Notes under the pieces: generated by a model | Database searches by the model: none | Told to the model about the DNA's origin: nothing | The model's input: the letters and a program-made list of their open reading frames with translations, nothing else | Assembly (NCBI GenBank): GCA_002329625.1 | Contig: DCTP01000003.1 | Coordinates: 1,722 to 7,057 of the forward strand | DNA: 5,336 nucleotides | Direction of reading: 5' to 3' | Source of the DNA: Leptolinea sp. UBA1437 | GTDB lineage: Bacteria; Chloroflexota; Anaerolineae; Anaerolineales; Anaerolineaceae | Shown: positions 1-5,336 of the stretch, piece by piece | How positions within the stretch are numbered: position 1 is the first letter of the stretch | How the letters are laid out: each line of letters begins with the position of its first letter | Translations under genes and position numbers: made by a program

Positions 1-951
1 GGAAAACTTTCGGGAAGACAGCTTGATGATATGCTGGTCGGCGTTCGGAAGGAAGCGGATGATCGAAAAGAAGATCCGTTGGACTTTGCGTTATGGAAAT
101 CCGCCAAACCCGGCGAACCTTCTTGGCCAAGCCCCTGGGGACCGGGCAGACCGGGATGGCATATCGAATGTTCCGCTATGAATTACCATTATTTTGGAGA
201 GTCGATCGATATTCACGGCGGCGGGAATGACCTGATTTTTCCGCATCACGAAAACGAAATTGCGCAAAGCGAAAGCTTTACGGGGAAGCCGTTTGCCCGT
301 TATTGGATTCATAACGGAATGTTGCAACTGCGCGGTGAAAAAATGTCCAAATCCATCGGCAACATCATCAGCATCGATGAATTTTTGGAACATCACAGTG
401 CAGATTCTTTCCGTTATCTGATCTTGAACTCGGCCTATCGGAATCCAATCATATTCAGCGAAGAGGTTCTCGCTCAAGCAGAAAGAGGGCTTGAACGGTT
501 GCGATCGGCATTCCAACCTGCAAACCCTTCAGCTACAGGTGCGCCACAGGAAGTTTTGGACGAGCTACGGTCTCAAACGGAAACGACGCGAGAAGGATTT
601 ATCGCATCGATGGATGACGATTTTAATTCAGCCGGTGCTTTGGGACAATTATTTGAATTGGTGCGAATGATTAATATTGCTCGCGATTCGGGTGCCACGG
701 ATGCGGAATTGGAACCGGCACAAGCGATGTTGCGGGAATTAACCGGCGTTTTCGGGCTTCTTCTAAACGAACCCAAAGCGGATCAGAATCAGGCGGCTGC
801 CGATCCGTTTATTCAGTTGCTGATTGATTTGCGGACGGAGTTGCGGAAACAAAAGAATTGGGAACTCTCGGACAAGGTTCGCGATCGGTTAGCGGAATTG
901 GGAGTCGTCTTAGAAGACGGAAAAGATGGAACCCGTTGGCATTGGGCTTAG
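1..951 (+). CDS. cysS: Cysteinyl-tRNA synthetase, 3' part (5' end off the window)
   Basis: The product charges tRNA-Cys with cysteine using ATP, in the cytoplasm; it is a class I aminoacyl-tRNA synthetase. The reading frame is open from base 1 (GKLSGRQLDDM), ahead of the first ATG at 31, so that ATG is internal and the true start lies upstream. 316 residues are visible; by comparison with the roughly 460-residue E. coli enzyme, about 150 N-terminal residues, including the HIGH motif and the first zinc cysteine, are missing. Counting from the first visible codon, the remaining zinc ligands are Cys57 (GWHIECSAM), His82 and Glu86 (FPHHENE). The KMSKS loop is intact at 114-118 (bases 340-354). 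The DALR-type helical domain follows (MDDDFNSAGAL), and the end ELSDKVRDRLAELGV...DGTRWHW is the usual CysRS C-terminus. The stop is TAG at 949-951, 8 bases before rlmB, which suggests one transcript. Nothing looks broken. Identification is very secure. Confidence 0.98.
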   Translation, partial: GKLSGRQLDDMLVGVRKEADDRKEDPLDFALWKSAKPGEPSWPSPWGPGRPGWHIECSAMNYHYFGESIDIHGGGNDLIFPHHENEIAQSESFTGKPFARYWIHNGMLQLRGEKMSKSIGNIISIDEFLEHHSADSFRYLILNSAYRNPIIFSEEVLAQAERGLERLRSAFQPANPSATGAPQEVLDELRSQTETTREGFIASMDDDFNSAGALGQLFELVRMINIARDSGATDAELEPAQAMLRELTGVFGLLLNEPKADQNQAAADPFIQLLIDLRTELRKQKNWELSDKVRDRLAELGVVLEDGKDGTRWHWA

Positions 952-959
952 GCTAAAAA

Positions 960-1694
960 ATGAAAGAGTGGATCACCAGCAGAAATGCCGCCTATGAAAT
1001 CTTGAGATCGGGCAGCCGTGAAATTTTCCGTTTGGAAATCTCAAAAGGTGCGACGGTTAAAGGAAGACTGGAAGATATTATTCGATTAGCCGAAAAGCGA
1101 AAAGTGCTTCCGATCCAAGTAGAACGCAGCCGTTTGGATTCGATTGACGAAAATCATCAGGGATTAGCATTGGAAGTCAGCGGATTTCATTATTCCGATT
1201 TGCCGGATATTCGGAACAGAGCTGCCGAAAAGCAAGAACCCTTATTTGTTCTCCTGTTGGATCTAATACAAAACCCGCAAAATCTCGGTACCTTAATCCG
1301 TACCGCGGAAGCGGCGGGAATGCATGGGATTATCATTCCTCCGTCTCGTGCCGCGGGCGTCACTCCGGCGGTTACCGTTTCTTCGGCTGGTGCAACCGAA
1401 TATATTCCGATCGTGCAGTTGAATTTATCTCAGGCAATTCGGTGGTTGCACGAACAGGGGGTTTGGGTAATCGGTTTGGATGGTGGAGCGGAATCGGATT
1501 TGGCAGATCCGCAAAAATTGGGCGGAAACCTTGCCATTGCGGTAGGCTCCGAAGGAGAAGGACTCCGTCCGCTGACCAGAAAACAGTGCGATCAACTGGT
1601 TCGCCTTCCTATGAAAGGTCGGATTGAATCCCTGAATGCCGCTTCAGCCGGCTCGATCATGATCTACTTATCGTATTTAATTCATCGACAATAG
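960..1694 (+). CDS. rlmB: 23S rRNA (guanosine-2'-O-)-methyltransferase RlmB, TrmH/SpoU family
   Basis: The product is predicted to methylate the 2'-hydroxyl of a 23S rRNA guanosine (G2251 in E. coli numbering) with S-adenosylmethionine. It has 244 residues, close to the 243 of E. coli RlmB. The N-terminal part (about 1-75) is the L30e-like RNA-binding domain, opening with the family pattern ITSRNAAYEIL. The rest is the SPOUT (trefoil-knot) methyltransferase domain with all three motifs: motif 1 NPQNLGTLIRTAEAAG (105-120, Asn108 and Arg114), motif 2 VGSEGEGLR (195-203, Glu198) and motif 3 LPMKGRIESLNAASAG (216-231, Ser224 and Asn226). The ATG at 960 gives the expected N-terminus. The ribosome-binding signal is weak: an AGG overlaps the cysS stop, 7 bases upstream, followed by an A-rich run, so translational coupling to cysS is likely. 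The exact target nucleotide is inferred from family; another TrmH-type rRNA or tRNA target cannot be fully excluded. Confidence 0.93.
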   Translation: MKEWITSRNAAYEILRSGSREIFRLEISKGATVKGRLEDIIRLAEKRKVLPIQVERSRLDSIDENHQGLALEVSGFHYSDLPDIRNRAAEKQEPLFVLLLDLIQNPQNLGTLIRTAEAAGMHGIIIPPSRAAGVTPAVTVSSAGATEYIPIVQLNLSQAIRWLHEQGVWVIGLDGGAESDLADPQKLGGNLAIAVGSEGEGLRPLTRKQCDQLVRLPMKGRIESLNAASAGSIMIYLSYLIHRQ

Positions 1695-1700
1695 ACCCAT

Positions 1701-1733
1701 TCGGCGATTGGAAAGAAAAAGATCAATTGCCGA
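1701..1733 (+). terminator. Hairpin in the convergent gap, possible rlmB terminator
   Basis: Bases 1701-1710 (TCGGCGATTG) can pair with 1724-1733 (CAATTGCCGA) as a 10-bp stem with one G-U wobble, around a 13-base purine-rich loop. It begins 7 bases after the rlmB stop and ends 2 bases before the 3' end of the opposite amidohydrolase gene. The wobble favours the plus-strand transcript; on the minus strand the same position is an A-C mismatch. There is no U-tract after the stem on either strand, so a classical intrinsic terminator is only weakly supported. It may instead stabilise the 3' end. Confidence 0.4.
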
Positions 1734-1734
1734 C

Positions 1735-3273
1735 TCAGTCAGCGGAATAAACCGTTTCTCCATTGATGATTGTTTTTAATACGGGGATATTTTTAATCTC
1801 TTCCGGGTTCACTTGCGTCGGATCGGCTGCTAAAAAAACCAAATCGGCAACTTTCCCGACAGAAATACTTCCTTTTTCAGTTTCTTCATTTCCTAAATAT
1901 GCTCCTCCCAGCGTATGGCATCTTATTGCCTGATTCGGGCTGATTCTTTCTTGAGGAAGAGAATGATTTACAGCGCTGTAAATTGTCAATAACGGATCAC
2001 ACGGAGTTACCGGACAATCAGATCCGAACCCGACCGGAACTCCCTGATCAATGACGGAGCGGATCGGGTCACTGCGCATTGCTCTTTCTTCTCCCAAATC
2101 CGAAAAGTAAGTTGTATGTGGCCAATAATGATTAAATGTAGGCTGGAGAGAAATAGCAACGCCTATTTTTTTTGCCCGAGTGATCTGTTCTGAGGTTCCG
2201 AATTCAAAATGTTCGATTCGATGTCTGATCAGATGCGGATTTCGCTGTTGTGCATTTTCGACGGCATTCAGAAATTGTTCCGAAGCCGCATCGCCGATAC
2301 AATGCAATGCGACTTGTAAACCGGCGGAATGGGCATTCCAGATGTAATCTTCGAGTTCTTCGTCTGAATAGTAAAGCAAGCCTTTAGTATTCGGTCGGTT
2401 TCGGTATGGTTCTATAAATGCCGCGGTATACGGTCCGGTATCGCCGTCCACCATTACCCGTCCGCAACCGCCGATCTGTTTCAGTCCAGCGGTTTTAACC
2501 GCTTTGCAATTTTTTGTCTCGGTATATATTTTCAATTTCACGGGTAATTGATTTTGAAATTGAATCAGTTTTTCAAATTCTTCCTCAACAACCAAAGCAT
2601 GAATTGATGTCACTCCGTGCTCTGTCGCAATCTCCGATGCTTGTTTCCAAGCTCTTTTCAAAGCCTGATCGTCTCTGAATTGAATGCGCATATAATCGCT
2701 TAAGAGCGAATTGGCGACTCCGCAGATTTCCCCGGTAAAACCGCCGAAATTTCCGCCGTAGGCAAAAATGCAGTCCGAATACTCACGTGAATTCAGAAGA
2801 ATTCCGGCTTTTTTCAAAGTCGATTGCGTGGTGACGGATAAATGTCCGCCTCGGTCACTGATTTGAATCATCCGATCGGGGGCGACGGCTTCCAAATCGG
2901 CGGCGCAAATGCGATGATCCTGATGGATAACATCAAATTCATAATTGAATCCGATAATAGGCATTTGTGGATCAAGTTTTGCATTTTCCTGCCGTATTTT
3001 CTCAATGATATCTTTTCGATTATGGATACCGCCTAAATCCAATTCGGATCGTTGGCTTCCCATCATCGTGAAATGATTATGGGCATCGATAAAACCGGGT
3101 AAAATCACTGCACCTTTTGCATCGATGATTTCCGTTTGATTATAGATCTTCAAATTGATTTGATCGGGGTCTGCAATTTGAATAATGCGACCTTTATCGA
3201 TTAAGATCGCTGTTTCGATTGTCTCATCCGGTTCGACCCTTTTTATTTTTCCGTTGATAATTAGACTTGCCAT
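1735..3273 (-). CDS. YtcJ-type metal-dependent amidohydrolase (Amidohydro_3 family)
   Basis: A 512-residue cytoplasmic hydrolase of the amidohydrolase superfamily, expected to cleave an amide or similar C-N bond; the substrate is unknown. There is no signal peptide. The N-terminal beta-sandwich opens MASLIINGKI and leads to the metal motif DAHNHF (His65, His67). Other likely metal or catalytic residues are His324 (ALHCIGDAA), His355 (RIEHFEF) and Asp419 (GFGSDCPVTP). The C-terminus closes the sandwich with GSISVGKVADLVFL and TIINGETVY, as in complete family members. An oddity is Arg272 in GRVMVDGD, where related proteins usually read VKxxxDG with a Lys. The ATG at 3273 fits the family N-terminus, although no good Shine-Dalgarno is visible upstream. 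It lies 27 bases after dppC on the same strand, so it is probably the last gene of the transporter operon and may process the imported compound. The superfamily is secure; the reaction is inference. Confidence 0.9.
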   Translation of the reverse strand: MASLIINGKIKRVEPDETIETAILIDKGRIIQIADPDQINLKIYNQTEIIDAKGAVILPGFIDAHNHFTMMGSQRSELDLGGIHNRKDIIEKIRQENAKLDPQMPIIGFNYEFDVIHQDHRICAADLEAVAPDRMIQISDRGGHLSVTTQSTLKKAGILLNSREYSDCIFAYGGNFGGFTGEICGVANSLLSDYMRIQFRDDQALKRAWKQASEIATEHGVTSIHALVVEEEFEKLIQFQNQLPVKLKIYTETKNCKAVKTAGLKQIGGCGRVMVDGDTGPYTAAFIEPYRNRPNTKGLLYYSDEELEDYIWNAHSAGLQVALHCIGDAASEQFLNAVENAQQRNPHLIRHRIEHFEFGTSEQITRAKKIGVAISLQPTFNHYWPHTTYFSDLGEERAMRSDPIRSVIDQGVPVGFGSDCPVTPCDPLLTIYSAVNHSLPQERISPNQAIRCHTLGGAYLGNEETEKGSISVGKVADLVFLAADPTQVNPEEIKNIPVLKTIINGETVYSAD

Positions 3274-3300
3274 TTTTCAAAATGCTTTATCGTTTGCGTA

Positions 3301-4173
3301 TTATTGCCTGTTTGAGGGATCTAAAACTTCGTTAAATCCTTCGCCGATCATATTGATGCTTAAAATGGCTAGGAAAATCCCGATTCCCGGAAACACGCTG
3401 ATCCACCATGCATTTCCGAGGTATGCTCTACCGTTTGAAAGCATAGAGCCCCATTCCGGTGTCATCGGTTGAGCGCCCAATCCCAAGTAGCTCAAAGACG
3501 CCCCTTCCAAGATTGCGCCGCCAATGCCCAAAGTGGCTAAGACAATTAAAGGGCGCAGAATATTTGGCAAGATATGTCTGAAAAGGATTTGAGCGTCGGT
3601 GCAGCCGATGGTGCGTGCTGCATCGATAAAGTCCAACTCACGGGTTTTCATCACTGAACTGCGTGCCATGCGCATAAATTGCGGAATCGAACCCACGCCG
3701 ACGGCGACAATGACATTGGAAAGCCCTGGTCCTAAAATCGCCATAACAGTCAAGGCAAGCAGAATGCCCGGAAATGCCATCAGCACTTCGGTTGCCCAAG
3801 AGAGCAGGCTATCCACCCATGATCCATAGAAACCCGCAACAATCCCGATTAAAGTTCCGAAAACCATTCCGATGATCATAGCCGCCAATCCGACTGCCAA
3901 TGAAACCCGGCCGCCATAAATGACGCGGGACCAGATATCCCGACCGATATTATCGGTTCCCATCAAATGTTCATTTGATGGCGGAAGAAATGTCTGAGTT
4001 GGGTTTGCTTGATTCACATTTTCCGTTGCGATCAAAGGTGCAAAAACCGTATTGATGATCAATATGACCAATATTACGGCACCGACCACGAAATTAAAAT
4101 TATGCAGCAGCAGTTGTGTTGTGCTTGGTCGTTTGGTTTCAATGTTCTGCGTAATAAATTTGATTTCGTTCAT
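3301..4173 (-). CDS. dppC: Peptide/nickel-type ABC transporter permease, DppC/OppC family
   Basis: One of the two membrane subunits of a peptide-class ABC importer in the cytoplasmic membrane; it pairs with the DppB-type protein encoded just upstream. The 290 residues are normal length. A cytoplasmic leader of about 25 residues precedes the first membrane segment (about 27-48). The DppC signature HLMGTDNIGRDIWSR is at 69-83. Further hydrophobic segments lie at roughly 90-115, 122-148, 152-170, 207-230 and 255-275. The EAA loop that docks the ATPase is at 184-203 (DAARTIG through RHILP). SYLGLGAQPMTPEWGSML (228-245) and the end GEGFNEVLDPSNR are also typical. The start ATG overlaps the dppB stop as ATGA, and GAGGG 10 bases upstream supplies a good ribosome-binding site, so the two permeases are probably made in step. 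The symbol denotes family; actual cargo could be di- or oligopeptides, nickel complexes or another amide compound. Confidence 0.95.
   Translation of the reverse strand: MNEIKFITQNIETKRPSTTQLLLHNFNFVVGAVILVILIINTVFAPLIATENVNQANPTQTFLPPSNEHLMGTDNIGRDIWSRVIYGGRVSLAVGLAAMIIGMVFGTLIGIVAGFYGSWVDSLLSWATEVLMAFPGILLALTVMAILGPGLSNVIVAVGVGSIPQFMRMARSSVMKTRELDFIDAARTIGCTDAQILFRHILPNILRPLIVLATLGIGGAILEGASLSYLGLGAQPMTPEWGSMLSNGRAYLGNAWWISVFPGIGIFLAILSINMIGEGFNEVLDPSNRQ
3926..3981. repeat. Three consecutive inverted repeats inside dppC
   Basis: Three short perfect inverted repeats sit end to end in the DppC codons 65-83. The first pairs CGGGA (3926-3930) with TCCCG (3938-3942). The second pairs ACCGATA (3943-3949) with TATCGGT (3951-3957), with one base between arms. 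The third pairs CCATCAAATG (3960-3969) with CATTTGATGG (3972-3981), with two bases between arms. The arms are visible directly; any function is unproven, and the region also encodes the conserved GTDNIGRD signature, so coincidence is possible. Confidence 0.4.
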
Positions 4174-5096
4174 TGCAGACGAACCCTCGGGTCAGCCATG
4201 GCATAGAAAATATCCGTGAGTGTATTGCTGATGACATAGACCACCGCAATAACCGTAACGGTTCCCTGAACCAGCGGAAAATCGCGATTTTGAATGGCTG
4301 TTACCGCAAGCCTACCGATCCCCTGACGGGCAAAAATCGATTCAACTACGACAGATCCCGCCATCAGATAAACAAATTGAATACTGATCGCTGTGACAAT
4401 CGGGATTCTGGCGTTGGGTAGAACGTGTCGCCATAAAATTGCCCAATTACTGGCACCTTTTGCGCGAGCCAGATTCTGATAATTCTTGTTCATCTCATCC
4501 AATATGCTGGAGCGGACAATTCTTGCTAGCCAACAGGCTTCTCCGAAACCGAGAGTCACAGCTGGAAGAATAATACTTTTCCAATCATTCATGCTAGCGA
4601 CGGCGGGGAGCCAATTGTTCCTAACCGAAAAAAACAGAATCAGTAAGAGTGCGAGAAAAAACGGGGGAAGAGAAATACCTCCCAAACAGAAGAAAGAGAG
4701 GAATCGATCCAACCAGCTGTTATATGTAGCCGCCGATATTGCACCCAGAAGAATGCCGAAAAATGTGGACAGGATCAGAGCGAAGACAGTCAGTTTCAGC
4801 GTGCTGGGGAATTGTTCCATGATCGCATCCAATACCGGACGATTATTTTTCAGCGAGCGGCCGAAATCCCCGGATAATACTTTTTTTAAATAATTAAAAT
4901 ATTGAACAGGAATGGGATCGTTTAATCCCATTTCCTGTTTGATTTCTTCAAGTCTTTCGGGTGTAACCGTTTGTCTTCCGATTAAAGCCCGAACCGGGTC
5001 ACCAGGGACAAACTGTAACATCAGAAAAGTTAAAATTGACACTCCGATCAAGATTGACAGGGAGGTCAATAACCTCCGACCTAAATAACTTCCCAT
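4170..5096 (-). CDS. dppB: Peptide/nickel-type ABC transporter permease, DppB/OppB family
   Basis: The other membrane subunit of the importer. It has 308 residues, the usual length. The N-terminus YLGRRLLTSLSILIGVSILTF is the typical first membrane helix, followed by the PGDPVRALIG signature (31-40) and the periplasmic-side stretch with LSGDFGRSL (74-82). Hydrophobic segments lie near 10-30, 100-123, 135-157, 175-195, 232-255 and 277-297. The EAA-type loop is at about 209-229 (LARAKGAS through RHVLPNA), followed by VESIFARQGIGRL and AIQNRDFPLVQG (251-278), both strongly DppB-like. The protein ends DPRVRLQ. The ATG at 5096 is chosen because it gives the family N-terminus. It lies 3 bases after the stop of the solute-binding gene, and the AAAGG there abuts the ATG with no spacer, so initiation probably relies on coupling to the upstream gene. 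The substrate cannot be told from this subunit. Confidence 0.95.
   Translation of the reverse strand: MGSYLGRRLLTSLSILIGVSILTFLMLQFVPGDPVRALIGRQTVTPERLEEIKQEMGLNDPIPVQYFNYLKKVLSGDFGRSLKNNRPVLDAIMEQFPSTLKLTVFALILSTFFGILLGAISAATYNSWLDRFLSFFCLGGISLPPFFLALLLILFFSVRNNWLPAVASMNDWKSIILPAVTLGFGEACWLARIVRSSILDEMNKNYQNLARAKGASNWAILWRHVLPNARIPIVTAISIQFVYLMAGSVVVESIFARQGIGRLAVTAIQNRDFPLVQGTVTVIAVVYVISNTLTDIFYAMADPRVRLQ
4184..4188 (-). promoter_or_regulatory. Ribosome-binding site of dppC, inside the end of dppB
   Basis: Read on the minus strand, GAGGG lies 10 bases before the dppC ATG and within the codons for the final residues of DppB (DPRVRLQ). Together with the ATGA stop-start overlap it supports the start chosen for dppC and translational coupling of the two permeases. 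The minus-strand block otherwise shows little Shine-Dalgarno sequence. Confidence 0.6.
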
Positions 5097-5099
5097 CCT

Positions 5100-5336
5100 T
5101 TACTCAGCTGCGAGAGAAATCTCGTAAAAGTATGGGTAACCTTCCGGATCAAAACGGAAGCCTTTTACATTCTTTGCCGCCAAATAAACATTCCCGTAGG
5201 TATGGATCGGCAGAGCGATTGCGTTTTCCATAATAATCATTTGTGCTTCTTCATAGAGTGCTTTTCGTTGATCGGCATCGATAGTCTGCGGAGCCGTCTT
5301 GAGGATTTCGTCTAACCGTGCATTCCGGAATCTCGA
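5100..5336 (-). CDS. ABC transporter solute-binding protein, family 5 (DppA/OppA-like), C-terminal end only
   Basis: The frame is open on the minus strand from the right edge to a TAA at 5100-5102 and gives 78 residues; the start codon and most of the gene lie outside the window. The sequence matches the end of family 5 solute-binding proteins: RNARLDEILKTA, then a helix DADQRKALYEEAQMIIMEN, then IALPIHTYGNVYLAAKNVKG and a final FRFDPEGYPYFYEISL. In this family that tail packs against the lower lobe of the extracytoplasmic receptor. The full protein would normally have about 500-600 residues with an N-terminal lipoprotein or Sec signal, which cannot be checked here. The stop is 3 bases before the dppB ATG, so this is the first visible gene of the transporter operon. 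It captures the cargo outside the membrane and delivers it to the DppB/DppC channel. The family call is strong from the motif pattern and from context; the ligand is unknown. Confidence 0.9.
   Translation of the reverse strand, partial: SRFRNARLDEILKTAPQTIDADQRKALYEEAQMIIMENAIALPIHTYGNVYLAAKNVKGFRFDPEGYPYFYEISLAAE

Noticed and set aside
31..33. ATG at 31 as the start of cysS
   Set aside because: The frame is open upstream to base 1 and encodes the conserved GKLSGRQLDD stretch, so this Met is internal.
91..516. 141-codon open frame on the minus strand opposite cysS
   Set aside because: It lies wholly inside the well-conserved CysRS coding frame, has no recognisable domain and is explained as a shadow of that frame.
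3274..3300. Separate promoter or terminator between dppC and the amidohydrolase
   Set aside because: The 27-base gap has no stem-loop and is too short for a convincing -35/-10 pair; a shared transcript is simpler.
3185..3472. 95-codon plus-strand frame spanning the amidohydrolase-dppC gap
   Set aside because: Most of it is antisense to two well-supported genes, and it has no recognisable product or clear ribosome-binding site.
4486..4893. 135-codon open frame on the plus strand opposite dppB
   Set aside because: It is antisense to a clear DppB permease; the translation is low-complexity and rich in Lys/Arg with no family pattern.
1..5336. CRISPR array, tRNA, rRNA, insertion sequence or phage genes
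   Set aside because: No spaced direct repeats, cloverleaf sequence, transposase motifs or terminal repeats were seen; coding sequence fills nearly the whole window.

Overview
The window holds two converging gene blocks that meet near position 1700. It looks like an ordinary bacterial chromosome segment. The CysRS and RlmB sequences resemble those of Chloroflexota (Anaerolineae-like) bacteria, for example in the GEPSWPSPWGPGRPGW block of CysRS and the LPMKGRIESLNAASAG block of RlmB. This placement comes from recalled family patterns, not from a search, so it is tentative. There is no sign of phage, plasmid, insertion sequence, CRISPR array, tRNA or rRNA.

Left block, plus strand (1-1694): the 3' two thirds of cysS (cysteinyl-tRNA synthetase; its N-terminus with the HIGH motif lies off the left edge), then after 8 bases a complete rlmB (23S rRNA 2'-O-ribose methyltransferase). 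Both are translation housekeeping genes and are very probably co-transcribed.

Junction (1695-1734): a 40-base convergent intergenic gap with an imperfect hairpin that probably helps end transcription from the left, although it lacks a clear U-tract.

Right block, minus strand (5336 down to 1735): an operon-like run in transcription order. It starts with the C-terminal end of a family 5 (DppA/OppA-like) extracellular solute-binding protein, cut by the right edge and with no start codon in the window. Next come a DppB-type permease, a DppC-type permease and a YtcJ-type amidohydrolase. Spacings are very tight: 3 bases, a 4-base ATGA overlap, then 27 bases. The first three genes encode the receptor and membrane channel of a peptide/nickel-class ABC importer. 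The amidohydrolase follows where the DppD/DppF ATPase genes often sit, and no ATPase gene is in the window. A plausible inference is uptake of a peptide- or amide-like compound followed by hydrolysis in the cytoplasm, but the substrate cannot be read from the sequence.

I found no convincing undescribed system. The points most worth checking are an Arg at a position where YtcJ-type amidohydrolases usually carry a conserved Lys, the importer-amidohydrolase pairing without local ATPases, and a cluster of three inverted repeats inside dppC.
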